Origin: Okeania hirsuta
Lineage (GTDB): Bacteria; Cyanobacteriota; Cyanobacteriia; Cyanobacteriales; Microcoleaceae
Length of the DNA: 52,923 bases
Reading direction: 5' to 3'
Assembly: GCF_003838195.1 (NCBI RefSeq)
Contig: NZ_RCBY01000027.1
Span: forward strand, 1-52,923
Shown one piece after another: positions 27,240 through 35,682 of this stretch (position 1 is the stretch's first letter; every line of letters begins with the position of its first letter). The position numbers were made by a program, and so were the translations under genes. Under the pieces are notes generated by a model. It worked only from the letters and a program-made list of their open reading frames with translations. It made no database searches and had not been told where the DNA came from.

Positions 27240-27593
27240 ATGTCTCACTTCAGCACACTGCGTACCAAGATCTCTGACTCTGAAATCTTAAAAGCTTCTC
27301 TGCGTGACTTGGGTATCACAGTTAAAACTAACGCTGATGTTCGTGGCTACAATGGCCAACGTGTACGTTCAGATATCGTTGCTGTTCTCGAAGGTGAATA
27401 TGATTTAGGTTGGTCTTCCAATAGTGATGGTTCTTTTGACCTAATCGCTGACTTGTGGGGTGTTGCTAAAAAGCACAATCAAACTGAGTTGATCAACTCC
27501 ATCAATCAGAAATATGCCGTTAACAAGACTTTAGCTGCTGTTAAGCAACGCGGTCTGCAAAACGCTAATGTCAAGTTGGTTGTGCAGAAGTAA
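27240..27593 (+). CDS. ycf35: Ycf35 (DUF1257) family protein
   Basis: 117 residues, full family length. Conserved blocks: MSHFSTLRTKISDSEILKAS, LRDLGITVKTNADVRGYNGQ and YDLGWSSNSDGSFDLIADLW. Ycf35 is kept in cyanobacteria and some plastids and its biochemical role is unknown. Codon use is more biased to C-ending codons than the neighbours, and the Shine-Dalgarno site is perfect, both consistent with an abundant protein. It lies directly downstream of ycf46 and ends at a clear terminator (27617-27652). Confidence 0.93.
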   Translation: MSHFSTLRTKISDSEILKASLRDLGITVKTNADVRGYNGQRVRSDIVAVLEGEYDLGWSSNSDGSFDLIADLWGVAKKHNQTELINSINQKYAVNKTLAAVKQRGLQNANVKLVVQK

Positions 27594-27616
27594 TCTATTT
27601 GCGCGTTCCCAAGTTT

Positions 27617-27652
27617 GCGGGTTAACCAAGATCGGGTTAGCCCGTTTTTTTA
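27617..27652 (+). terminator. Rho-independent terminator after ycf35
   Basis: CGGGTTAACC pairs with GGTTAGCCCG (one G-T pair) around the loop AAGATCG, followed by seven Ts. It is placed 24 bases after the ycf35 stop. Confidence 0.85.
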
Positions 27653-27742
27653 GTTATTTTGGCAGAATGAAGAAGGAAAAAGGAAGAGGGAAGAAGGAAA
27701 AATATTGCTTTGTCTGAATTTTAAGCTTTTGACCTATCCTAA

Positions 27743-27958
27743 TACCAATTACTATGCATTAATGCTTAACTTAGGTAGCACTTCAATTATTCAGTAATTA
27801 ACACAAATATAATCACCTTTTTGATCATTAGCACCCTAGGAGTGCATTAATTATTATTATATTTACTTGTCCCCCTATTCCCCTCCTGGGAGTGGTTAAG
27901 GGTGGGTCCCCCACTCCCCTGCTCAAGATACGGGTTGAAAAGTTTTTGAGAAATGGTA
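27743..27958. mobile_element. MITE, TACCA ends, 3-bp target duplication TAA, nested in another repeat
   Basis: A 216-bp element beginning TACCAATTACTATGC and ending GAGAAATGGTA, flanked by TAA. It splits a degenerate TAGCAGAAGGAA-family repeat (27664-27979): the flanks GACCTATCC and ACCTTTCCTTC rejoin as in the intact copies (GTCCTAACCTTTCC). Related sequence (CTTAACTTAGGTRRCACTTC) occurs at 40106 and 50756. The rest of 27594-28169 is AT-rich and shows nothing else. Confidence 0.75.
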
Positions 27959-28169
27959 TAACCTTTCCTTCAATGGCTATATTAAATATTCAATTTAAAT
28001 TAAGTTTGCAATAAGCAAAGAATAATGATAAGATAGTACTATTTTAATTTAATCAAACTTAGTTGAGATAATTAAGAATAAAAACATAATTTGGCTTAAC
28101 TAAAAAACTCCAGTTATGATAGCTGTAGAGTTGAACAATATCAAGATACGACAAAGAGCAGTAATTTTC

Positions 28170-28853
28170 ATGCAGACAGAAGCTTTCAGCGAGGTTTTTC
28201 CTCTGTTTAAGGGAGCAAACCCAGAAACCTTGGAATGGCTACTTTCAGTTGCAGTCAAACACGAATATCCCTCAAATAGAGTCGTCCTTATGGAGGATGC
28301 TTGGGGTAATGCAGTTTACTTCGTGGTATCCGGTTGGGTCAAAGTTAGACGCAGATTGTCCCCTGACAACTCAGTTGCACTTGCTATTCTAGGGAGAGGA
28401 GATTTTTTTGGAGAAATGGCTATTCTAGATGAGTCACCACGCTCAAATGATGTCGTTGCCTTATCACCAGTACGTTTGATTAGTATTTCAGCTCAAAGAT
28501 TTATTCAAACTCTCTTCAAAGACCCTCAGTTACATCATCGAATGCTTCAACTTATGGTCAAGCGTCTAAGGCAAACAAATATTCGTGATCAACTGCGTCA
28601 TAGACCCCCTGCAGTCAAACTGGCTAATACATTAGTTGAATTAGTAGAAAATTACGGTCAGACCACAGACAAAACCTGTGAAATATTTAATATTTCTGAC
28701 CAAGATTTAGCTGATGTTACAGATATAACAATCGAAGAAACTAGCAAAATCATGGAAAAACTACAGGCTAAGGGGTGGATGAATAGATATACAGAACATC
28801 AGGTAATTCACTTACTTAATCTCAAACATTTAATGCATTTAGCAAGTCAATAG
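28170..28853 (+). CDS. Crp/Fnr family transcriptional regulator
   Basis: 227 residues from the ATG at 28170, chosen because GAGCAG lies at ribosome-binding distance and cyanobacterial relatives, from memory, begin M-T-E-F-S-E. An ATG at 28116 would add 18 residues. The cyclic-nucleotide-binding beta roll holds YFVVSGWVKVRRRLSPD and the phosphate cassette GDFFGEMAILDESPRS, keeping the Glu and Arg-Ser that contact cAMP. The C-terminal winged helix (IFNISDQDLADVTDITIEET, SKIMEKLQAKGWM) binds DNA. It is probably a cAMP-responsive global regulator of the SyCRP1 type, but the effector is not proven. It has no operon partner. Confidence 0.85.
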   Translation: MQTEAFSEVFPLFKGANPETLEWLLSVAVKHEYPSNRVVLMEDAWGNAVYFVVSGWVKVRRRLSPDNSVALAILGRGDFFGEMAILDESPRSNDVVALSPVRLISISAQRFIQTLFKDPQLHHRMLQLMVKRLRQTNIRDQLRHRPPAVKLANTLVELVENYGQTTDKTCEIFNISDQDLADVTDITIEETSKIMEKLQAKGWMNRYTEHQVIHLLNLKHLMHLASQ

Positions 28854-28999
28854 ACTAGATAAATAATAATGTTTTAAACATTAAAAACTTAATCAAAAGT
28901 TTTGTCTAAAAAATAATATTAATTAATATGTGATGAATTAACAGAAAATATATAATACTAAAATCAAATGGAAATAGTTAATATCAAAAATAAATAACC

Positions 29000-30799
29000 A
29001 TGACTGAAGCTAGAACAGTATCCCTCAGTCCCACAATTAAAAAACCAGCAATTCAATATCAAGTATTTATGCCTCATCCAGAATCTCATCTGTTTGAGGT
29101 TAGTTTGTGTGTCCAACTTGAACAGCTATCTCCTTCATTTCAAAAAGCTGGAAAACTGGATTTAAAGATGCCAGTATGGACACCAGGGTCTTACTTAGTT
29201 AGAGAATATGCTAAACATTTACAAGATTTTTGTGCTTATAGTGAAAATGAATCTTCTTTAGATTGGCAAAAGCTCAGTAAAAATCATTGGCAAATAGAAA
29301 CTTCAGGAACTTCTGAAGTAATAGTACAGTACAGGATATTTGCAAATGAATTAACGGTACGCACTAATCATTTAGACTCTACACATGGTTATTTTAATGG
29401 TGCAGCTTTATTTTTTGATATTCCTGGAGCTGAGAAAAATTCCATTTGGATAAAGATTATTCCACCTAAACCTGATTGGAAAGTAGCGACTTCTTTACCA
29501 GAAATTCCAGGTTCTGATAATACATTTGAGGCAGTAGATTTTGATACTTTAGTAGATAGTCCTTTTGAAATAGGTACTCATCAATTATATCAATTTGAAG
29601 TACAAGGAAAAGCACATCAGTTAGCTATTTGGGGAACAGGTAATGCAGAACCAGAAAAGTTAATTCCAGATATTAAAAAAATTATTGATGTAGAAGCCAA
29701 GTTTTTTGGTGGTTTACCTTATGAAAAATATCTATTTTTATTGCATATATCTGGACAGGGGTTTGGTGGTTTAGAGCATAAATTTAGCTGTACTTTAAAT
29801 TATCCTAGATTCAGTTTTAGGAGTAAGGAAAAACGCGATCGCTTTATGCAATTAGTCGCCCATGAATTTTTTCACTTATGGAATGTTAAGCGTATTCGAC
29901 CTAAAGCTCTAGAAGTATTTAATTATGAACAGGAAAACTATACTCCTTCTCTATGGTTTTGTGAGGGTACAACTAGCTATTATGACTTATTAATTCCTTT
30001 CAGAGCTGGTGTTTATGATGTTCAAACTTTCTTACAAGGATTAGGGAAAGAAATTACACTTTTCCTAACAACAATAGGACGAAAGGTACAACCCCTAAGT
30101 GAGTCTAGTTGGGATGCTTGGATTAAACTTTATCGTCGGGATGCTAATAGCAATAATTGCCAGATTTCTTATTATTTAAAAGGAGCGATGGTATCTTTAT
30201 TGCTCGATTTATTAATTAGGGAAAAACATCAAAATCAATACTCGCTAGATGATGTAATGCGCCGAATGTGGGAGCAGTTTGGTAAACCAGAAATAGGCTT
30301 TACTCCCGAACAATTGAAAAGTGTAATTGAAGAAGTAGCAGGAGTAAATTTGGATGATTTCTTTGAGAGGTATATTGATGGTGTAGATGAGTTGCCTTTT
30401 GACGAGTATCTCAAGCCTTTTGGATTACAACTTAAGAGAGAAGACAATAAATGGCCTAATTTAGGGATGAATGTTGTCACTAAGAATGGCAAAGAAATAA
30501 TTAAATTTGTCGAAGCCCAAGGGCCAGCACAGTTAGCGGGATTGGATGCGGGTGATGAGTTATTGGCAATAGATGGTTTTCGGGTAAGTGCTGATAAGTT
30601 GAGCGATCGCCTCAAAGATTATCAACCAGGAGATTCAATTGAAGTAACGGTTTTTCATCACGATCAACTTCTGACCCATAAGGTAACTTTAGCAGCTCCT
30701 AGTCCTAGTAATTACCAAGTGGTATCATTGAGCAGCACCACACTCAAACAATTAGAAAATTTTGCAGAATGGTTAGGAGTGCCATTGGATTCTATTTAA
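29000..30799 (+). CDS. M61 family metallopeptidase with PDZ domain
   Basis: 599 residues, normal for the M61 (glycyl aminopeptidase-like) family. An N-terminal beta domain (residues 15-200) precedes the gluzincin catalytic domain with His288, Glu289 and His292 in HEFFHLWNVKRIRP, and Glu322 in CEGTTSYYDLL as third zinc ligand. A PDZ domain lies at about 490-575 (KFVEAQGPAQLAGLDAGDEL, LAIDGFRVSADKL). The family removes N-terminal glycine or alanine or cleaves short peptides. No signal peptide is visible. It is a single gene. Confidence 0.9.
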   Translation: MTEARTVSLSPTIKKPAIQYQVFMPHPESHLFEVSLCVQLEQLSPSFQKAGKLDLKMPVWTPGSYLVREYAKHLQDFCAYSENESSLDWQKLSKNHWQIETSGTSEVIVQYRIFANELTVRTNHLDSTHGYFNGAALFFDIPGAEKNSIWIKIIPPKPDWKVATSLPEIPGSDNTFEAVDFDTLVDSPFEIGTHQLYQFEVQGKAHQLAIWGTGNAEPEKLIPDIKKIIDVEAKFFGGLPYEKYLFLLHISGQGFGGLEHKFSCTLNYPRFSFRSKEKRDRFMQLVAHEFFHLWNVKRIRPKALEVFNYEQENYTPSLWFCEGTTSYYDLLIPFRAGVYDVQTFLQGLGKEITLFLTTIGRKVQPLSESSWDAWIKLYRRDANSNNCQISYYLKGAMVSLLLDLLIREKHQNQYSLDDVMRRMWEQFGKPEIGFTPEQLKSVIEEVAGVNLDDFFERYIDGVDELPFDEYLKPFGLQLKREDNKWPNLGMNVVTKNGKEIIKFVEAQGPAQLAGLDAGDELLAIDGFRVSADKLSDRLKDYQPGDSIEVTVFHHDQLLTHKVTLAAPSPSNYQVVSLSSTTLKQLENFAEWLGVPLDSI

Positions 30800-30842
30800 T
30801 AGAGCAGGGAACAGGGAACAGGGAATAGGGAACAGGGAACAG

Positions 30843-30870
30843 GTAGGGACGTTGCATGCAACGTCCCTAC
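30843..30870. repeat. 28-bp perfect palindrome (GTAGGGACGTTGCA half-site)
   Basis: GTAGGGACGTTGCA followed at once by its exact reverse complement. An imperfect relative occurs near 42863 (TAGGGACGTTCCATGC with AACGTCCGTACA). It is a dispersed cyanobacterial-type palindromic repeat. It could form a hairpin in the M61 gene transcript but has no T-run. Confidence 0.65.
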
Positions 30871-30972
30871 AGATTATTATGATTAGGGAAAGAGGCGATC
30901 GCCAACCCAAACAATAATTCCCTTGTCTAGACTGACTTTGAAGCATTTTTCCTACCAAAAAATGTCTAAGTA

Positions 30973-31200
30973 GGGGTTGCTGATTAAATCTAAAAGCATT
31001 GACATATAAAGACAAGTGCCTTTTTGGAGTCGAAAAAAGTGCGCCTGTTTCAGTCTAAAATGCTCAAAAAGTTAGTATTTTAGGCGCATAGTTGGGCAGA
31101 AAAATCATTCTTACAATTCTTACTTCTACCTCCTCGCTCATTCCCATTTCTCCTGTCTCCTGTCTCCTACCCCTACTAAAAGATTTTTGAGCGCAAACCC
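30973..31200. mobile_element. MITE, family GGGTTTGCT, 6-bp target duplication TAAGTA
   Basis: A 228-bp element, inverted relative to 8194 and 17844, with ends GGGGTTGCTGATTAAAT and GAGCGCAAACCC flanked by TAAGTA on both sides (30967-30972 and 31201-31206). The interior (GACAAGTGCCTTTTTGGA, AAAAAGTTAGTATTTTAGG) matches the copy at 44838. A TATAGCAGGGAACAGGG-type repeat follows at 31207-31296. Confidence 0.85.
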
Positions 31201-31279
31201 TAAGTACCATTAGGACTTGTGCTGATGGTGAACCTCAGACAGGGAAATGTTTTTCCCCCCGTTCCTTGTTCCCTGTTCC

Positions 31280-31668
31280 CTATTCCCTGCTATAACATTT
31301 GAGAGTAGCTTCCATAATATCTGTAGTTTGACCTGAAACTGTGTATACTAAAGCCTCGCGATAAACCCGTTGTGCTCCATGATTTTTGTGATTAGCTGCG
31401 CCACTAGAAACAGTAACAGCAGCAGCAGTACAACGTTGGGCTAAATTAATAGCTGTTGCTCTGAGGTGGAGTTTTTCGGCAAAATCAGTATTAGGATTTT
31501 TATTGGCTTCTTCTATGGCATTTCGACATTTATCAACCTCAGTTTGTAAGGAATAAATTGCATCTGGGATAAAAGGAAGAAGTTTCGTTTTTGATATTTA
31601 TTTCATAATATCTATACCTGCTAAAGCACATCCTAAAGCAAAAGCACTAAAGCTATATGATAATTATG
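31280..31668 (-). pseudogene. Acyl-CoA dehydrogenase C-terminal remnant
   Basis: The minus strand reads FSAFALGCALAGIDIMK, an in-frame stop, then LLPFIPDAIYSLQTEVDKC, RNAIEEANKNPNTDFAEKLH, LRATAINLAQRCTAAAVTVS, SGAANHKNHGAQRVYREALV and YTVSGQTTDIMEATL. This is the C-terminal helical domain of an acyl-CoA dehydrogenase-like flavoenzyme. The N-terminal two thirds and the FAD/substrate base region are absent, and the 3' end runs into a repeat. The gap 30800-31812 contains otherwise only repeats and a possible open stretch of unknown meaning at about 31620-31755 on the plus strand. Confidence 0.7.
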
Positions 31669-31812
31669 TAGCCTATCTTTTGCCTGAAATGGGTATTGCT
31701 AAAAATTCTAAATACCAGGAACATATCCGGAATCCAGGGGTGGCTTGTTGTACATAATAGTAATAGTAAAATTTTTTTAATTAGAACTTCAATTTAGAAG
31801 CAGAGGTAAACT

Positions 31813-32142
31813 GTGAAACCCTTAATTAAATTTCCCTTAGATGGTGACAAGTCTATTCTTGTAGAAGTAGAGGAGTTACCAGTTTCCGAGGTAGATGAGG
31901 AACTGGTTGCTAACTATCCTGGCCAAAAAGTTGTTGCTCAAGCTCAAACCTCCTTTGCTGAAGCAATGGAGACAATTAAGCCTATTGCTACCAACATTAT
32001 TGGCAAAGTTCGGGAACTAAAAGACTCCCCTGATGAAGTAGAGGTAAAATTTGGGCTAAAGATGACGGCAGAAATGGGAGCGATTATTGCCTCGACAAAT
32101 GTGGAAGGCAACTATGAAATTACCTTGAAGTGGAAGAAGTGA
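31813..32142 (+). CDS. Trypsin-co-occurring domain 1 (Trypco1) protein
   Basis: 109 residues from a GTG start with AGAGG upstream. The sequence MKPLIKFPLDGDKSILVEVE, then VEVKFGLKMTAEMGAIIAST and YEITLKWKK is the pattern of Trypco1 (CU044_2847-like) domains. These small beta-rich proteins are encoded next to trypsin-like proteases in predicted bacterial conflict systems with effector-associated, NTPase, TPR or CHAT domains. Here a trypsin-like fragment follows 13 bases after the stop, then TM/TPR and CHAT fragments. The Trypco1 gene itself looks intact although its partners are broken. Confidence 0.78.
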   Translation: MKPLIKFPLDGDKSILVEVEELPVSEVDEELVANYPGQKVVAQAQTSFAEAMETIKPIATNIIGKVRELKDSPDEVEVKFGLKMTAEMGAIIASTNVEGNYEITLKWKK

Positions 32143-32155
32143 TTTGTAGTTAACA

Positions 32156-32398
32156 ATGACTTTTCAATGGACATCGGCAATCGTTCGCATTCGTCAACCT
32201 AACAAAAACGTTGTTGGCGCAGGTTTTCTAGTGTCTAATCGGCACATTATCACCTGCGCTCATGTGGTTAATGCAGCACTGGGAAAACAACTAAATACTC
32301 TAGATCTGCCAGATAGGGCAATTTATCTAGATGTTCCCCTAGTTGCATCGGGAAACATTCTTAAGGCAAGGGTTGTTCGCTGGAAAGCAGTCAAATGA
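32156..32398 (+). pseudogene. N-terminal fragment of a trypsin-like protease
   Basis: 80 residues: WTSAIVRIRQPNKNVVGAGF, LVSNRHIITCAHVVNAALGK and a short continuation to VVRWKAVK and stop. The catalytic His is in TCAHVV, but the Asp and Ser parts (about two thirds of the domain) are gone. The stop overlaps the start of the next fragment (ATGA), which suggests a deletion joined the front of this gene to the middle of a larger downstream region. In related loci, as I recall them, the protease domain is N-terminal in a long multidomain protein. Confidence 0.65.
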
Positions 32399-32716
32399 GT
32401 TTGACAGAGCGGAATAGAGATAAAGAGGAAAAAAAACGTCAAGAACGAGAAAAGCTAGAAGCTAAAGTAGCTTTTGAGACATCAGAAGACAAGAATCGTA
32501 TCTTGGCTAAAGCTAATCAGAAAGCTAATCGCATGATTCGTTTTGGTTCTGGTGTTTTGGCTATCTCTTTTATTGGAGCAATAATTGCTGGAGTCATTGC
32601 AGGTATAGCTAATCAGCAACTACAAGCACTTAATAGAGTAGAAGCAACTTTTGAAACTATTCTGGGAAGACTAGGTATTCAAAGAAGAGGGATTGCTTAC
32701 TATACTCTAGGTGATC
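32395..32716 (+). pseudogene. TM/TPR-start fragment of a STAND- or CHAT-type conflict protein
   Basis: The frame continues with a coiled-coil-like charged region (EEKKRQEREKLEAKVAFETS), then KANQKANRMIRFGSGVLAIS with FIGAIIAGVIAGIANQQLQAL, a transmembrane helix typical of the linker between NTPase and repeat domains in cyanobacterial STAND proteins, and RRGIAYYTLGDL, which looks like the first TPR helix. It is cut by the IS630 inverted repeat at 32717. There is no Walker motif, so any NTPase core was lost earlier. Confidence 0.55.
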
Positions 32717-32740
32717 TCAAATCCGGTAGCATCGGAGTAA

Positions 32741-33954
32741 TTAAACCTGAATTTTCGGCCACCAATGGTACTGGGTTATAGCCTTGATTGCAAATTGCTG
32801 TGTTAAAAGAACTTGACAACGCTCAAACAGAATTTCTTCTAACTCTTCGAGGCTGGTAAATGAACGATTTGCGATCGGTTCATTAATTAGAGGCCATAAC
32901 CTTTCTGCTGGTTGTAATTCAGGCGAGTAGGGTGGTAAATACTCTAAGTGCAAGCCCAAAGGAATCTTTAACTCAGAACTTGTATGCCATCCAGCTCTGT
33001 CAATGGTTAAGATAATGTGTTTGTCTTCTCCTAACTGAAATTCTCGTGCAAAGTCTTCTAAAACTCGGTTAAAAAGCTCTACATTAACTTTTGGTAAAAT
33101 CCAGTAGTAAGTTTCACCATTATTTGGATTCACAAAGCCGTATAACCATAGCCATTGGTATTTCCAGTTAACATTGGCGATCGCATGACTACCCAACTGA
33201 GCCCAGACTCTTCTACATATAGGTTTTAACCCTAAGCGATGTTCATCCATTGCCCAGACTTCAACTGTGGCCTCTGGGTGTTTTTGCCCTACTTCTTGGA
33301 CTTTCTGGTTGAGTTTTTTTTTCCACTGTTCTTGCTCTGTGATCTCCCCTTTGTCATGTGCTGGACGTGGTACTTTTAAACGCATTTCAAAGCTACGTAG
33401 ATATTCCCACCCTCTTTGAGGATGAATAGGACGTTCCAGATGCTCGCTCATCCACTGAGCTACTTTGGGTCCATTCCTTGAAGAAGGAGACAGGAGACAG
33501 CTATACTGGAGACAGGAGGAAAATTACATGGGGATTCGCTCCCCCCAAGTAATGCGTGAACACGACCGTTGACGGTGGGGTATTAAACCCACAAAGAAAA
33601 TGATAAACCTCCATCTACCGGTGGCTCTTGTAGTGCTTGCCATAGGAAAGCTTGGTCTATTTCTGAGAGTAAGGTCTCCGGCCCCTGATGTTGATGGCGA
33701 CGATCTTTTAATCCATCAATACCTAATCGGTTATAGCGCCCTACAATTCTGTAAATTGAACCACGCCGATATCCAGTAACCTCAGCCACTTCTTCTACTT
33801 TGTGGCCTTTAGCTATCAACCAGAGGATTTGCCATCTAGTTCGTTCTATTGGGTCTTGAGTTTGTCGGTAGAGTTTTTCCAACTCTTCGATACTTTTGTG
33901 TGGTTCTAGCTTTAACAATCTCGGCATGGCGATCGCCCAACTCTTACTATTCAT
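32741..33954 (-). pseudogene. IS630 family transposase, split by a palindromic element
   Basis: The N-terminal part (33954-33602) holds the helix-turn-helix region (HKVEEVAEVTGYRRGSIYRI, GIDGLKDRRHQHQGP) up to EPPVDGGL. The C-terminal part (33479-32741) resumes with NGPKVAQWMSEHLERPIHPQ and contains the DDE residues in VWAMDEHRLGL, ILTIDRAGWH and PAERLWPLINE. Removing 33480-33601 gives DGGLSRNGPKV in one frame, so only this insertion breaks the gene. Expression as two proteins is unlikely to give an active enzyme. Confidence 0.85.
33480..33601. mobile_element. Palindrome-associated IS200/IS605-like element inside IS630
   Basis: A 122-bp sequence: GAAGAAGGAGACAGGAGACA, TGGGGATTCGCTCCCC, then ACCGTTGACGGT, GGGGTATTAAACCC and ACAAAGAAA. 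It is nearly identical to 48242-48360. Subterminal hairpins, lack of inverted ends and lack of target duplication point to IS200/IS605-type (TnpA Y1) mobilisation. The exact borders are uncertain by two or three bases. Confidence 0.7.
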
Positions 33955-34004
33955 CCCTTAATTTATCAGGTTTAATTTTTTTATACCGATGCTACCGGAT
34001 TTGA

Positions 34005-34592
34005 TATCAACTCTTCCCAGAAGCTCTAACTTTAACCAAAACCAAAGCGACAGAAAACGCCCTCAAGCAAGTCAAAAATCCCGACTTCCTCCATATTGCC
34101 ACTCATGGATTCTTTTTATCCAAACCTACATCAGAAAACCCAACCAATCTTGATAATCCCCTATTTCGTTCTGGGTTAGTGTTTGCCGGAGTCGAAAAAC
34201 AACAGAGTGGAGGAGATGATGGAGTTTTTACTGCTTATGAAGCCACCCTCTTAAATCTAGTCGGCACTCAATTAGTAGTATTATCCGCTTGCGATACAGG
34301 AATAGGGGATATTAGCGTGGGGGAAGGAATTTATGGATTACGTCGTGCTTTCGTTATTGCAGGCAGCGAAAGTCAAATGATGAGTCTGTGGAAAGTAGAA
34401 GATAATGCCACAAAAGACTTGATGGTAGCTTATTATCAGGGATTAAAAGCAGGAAAAGGACGCCGGGATGCGTTACTGGATATTCAGCGAAATTGGTTGA
34501 AAGAGGGAGAATATCAACATCCTTATTATTGGGCGAGTTTCATCTTTTCCGGGGATGGGACACCGATAGCGCTAGGCGCAAGTCAGAAGTAA
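34005..34592 (+). pseudogene. CHAT-domain protein, C-terminal remnant
   Basis: An open frame without a natural start begins at the IS630 end: QLFPEALTLTKTKATENALK, PDFLHIATHGFFLSK, LVVLSACDTGIGDISVGEGI and YGLRRAFVIAGSESQMMSLW, ending HPYYWASFIFSGDGTP. The CHAT (caspase HetF-associated) dyad is present: His in ATHGFF and Cys in SACDTG. CHAT peptidases act as downstream effectors in bacterial immune or stress systems. The N-terminal TPR/recognition part is missing. A GTG at 34179 could start a shorter product lacking the His, which would be inactive. Confidence 0.78.
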
Positions 34593-34701
34593 TCCCTGAC
34601 TAAGTTTGAGCGTTTATAAACCTCCTAACCCATTTGCGTAGTACTATACTAATTTAATCAATTTCTACGATGATGAAAGTTTTGATACTTATTTTTGGAT
34701 T

Positions 34702-34803
34702 TTAGTAATTATTAATATCGTCAGGAGGGAAAGCAAATACAATTCCTATTCCCCAAGCAATACTTGGTACTAAAGCAAAAATTATTATTTCTAAACCTGT
34801 CAT
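34702..34803 (-). CDS. Small single-pass membrane protein
   Basis: 33 residues from an ATG at 34803 preceded by AGGA at eight bases: MTGLEIIIFALVPSIAWGIG, then a hydrophobic end and FPPDDINNY. The size and single transmembrane helix recall the very small subunits of photosystems or cytochrome b6f, but it matches none that I can name. No other open frame is here, and the ribosome-binding site and clean stop support a real gene. Confidence 0.5.
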   Translation of the reverse strand: MTGLEIIIFALVPSIAWGIGIVFAFPPDDINNY

Positions 34804-34954
34804 AATTAATTTCCTACTTGATTTTTTTGTATGTAAAGTTTCTAGTTTTGATGCAGTCTACACGGTATCTACAATTTCTTGGGGTTTGTAGATGTAGAGT
34901 GGCTTATTTTAGTATCCCTATCCATTTTTTCCTTCTTTCTTCTTCCTTCTTCAA

Positions 34955-35287
34955 CTAATTATTTATTTGTAAGTTTCTCTGGTTTTCTATTATATCTATT
35001 TTTGCTGTTAATCTAGTTAAGTTACTGTCAATAATTCGTTGATTAGTAACATGATCGTAAGCTTCCCATTCTTGAGTAACTTCTGTATCTTGCCAAATAA
35101 ACCAGTTCCGATAAATTTCTCCACTATCAATATCATTACATAGAGGCAACCAATCATCTCCTGTAAAATACTCTGTTTCTTGAATGACTAAATTTAGACC
35201 TATTAAAGTTAATAATGTTTCTAAATTATTCAAGTCTTTCTGAGATAGTTTATGGGTTTTTCTATGGTTCATAAGTCTGATTTCCAT
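34955..35287 (-). CDS. Hypothetical protein
   Basis: 110 residues, no signal peptide or membrane segment. The sequence has a helical, charged N-terminus (NHRKTHKLSQKDLNNLETLL), then EYFTGDDWLPLCNDIDSGEI, WFIWQDTEVTQEWEAYDHVT and NLTRLTAKIDII. I do not recognise the family. An internal ATG at 35272 is an alternative start. Composition is like the neighbours. It lies alone, followed by the small membrane protein gene on the same strand. Confidence 0.5.
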   Translation of the reverse strand: MEIRLMNHRKTHKLSQKDLNNLETLLTLIGLNLVIQETEYFTGDDWLPLCNDIDSGEIYRNWFIWQDTEVTQEWEAYDHVTNQRIIDSNLTRLTAKIDIIENQRNLQINN

Positions 35288-35325
35288 GTTTTTTTATTGA
35301 TTTTGTGAAAGAAAATTTTAATGTA

Positions 35326-35427
35326 TAGCAGAAGAAAGAAGGAAGAAGAAAGAAGGAAGAAGGAAAAATCTTGCGTTGTCTGATTTTTAAGCTTTTGATC
35401 TGTCCGTGCCCTTTGCTTCTACTGCTA
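35326..35427. mobile_element. MITE, family TAGCAGAAGGAA (TA target)
   Basis: A 102-bp copy beginning TAGCAGAAGAAAGAAGG and ending GCTTCTACTGCTA, with TA on both sides and the family core TTGCGTTGTCTGATTTTTAA. It lies just upstream of the hypothetical gene at 34955-35287. I see nothing else coding in 35288-35783. Confidence 0.65.
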
Positions 35428-35682
35428 TATTAACTATTTGATCAATTAGAAAGTAGGGCGGTACAAATTTTTCTAGCTATATACTGAATTTTAAATCTAG
35501 TTACCATCGATAAAATATTTGCTAATTTCTGATTTTATTAAGAGTTATAAATTAATTTAAATTGCTAAAGTTTATCAATCAATTCATCCATTTTCAAAAT
35601 ATATATTGTGTATTGAATCTACATTTTTCAAGGTATATTAAAAAATACTTCTGTAATTTATGAATCTTCAGTTTATCAAAAT

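Larger units (their letters stand above)
32717..34004 (-). mobile_element. IS630-family insertion sequence (interrupted)
   Basis: Ends TCAAATCCGGTAGCATCGG and CCGATGCTACCGGATTTGA are perfect 19-bp inverted repeats, followed on the inside by ATTAAACCTGA and its complement. It encloses a split DDE transposase on the minus strand. Without the internal 122-bp insertion the element is about 1.17 kb, normal for IS630. The flanks differ (GATC and TATC) and no TA duplication is clear, and the genes on each side are not two halves of one continuous frame, so an adjacent deletion probably followed insertion. Confidence 0.8.

Noticed and set aside
31620-31755. Plus-strand stretch reading PAKAHPKAKALKLYDNYVAY...
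   Set aside because: It is open and superficially protein-like but lacks a start. The minus strand gives the acyl-CoA dehydrogenase remnant over its first part. I could not decide on a real gene.
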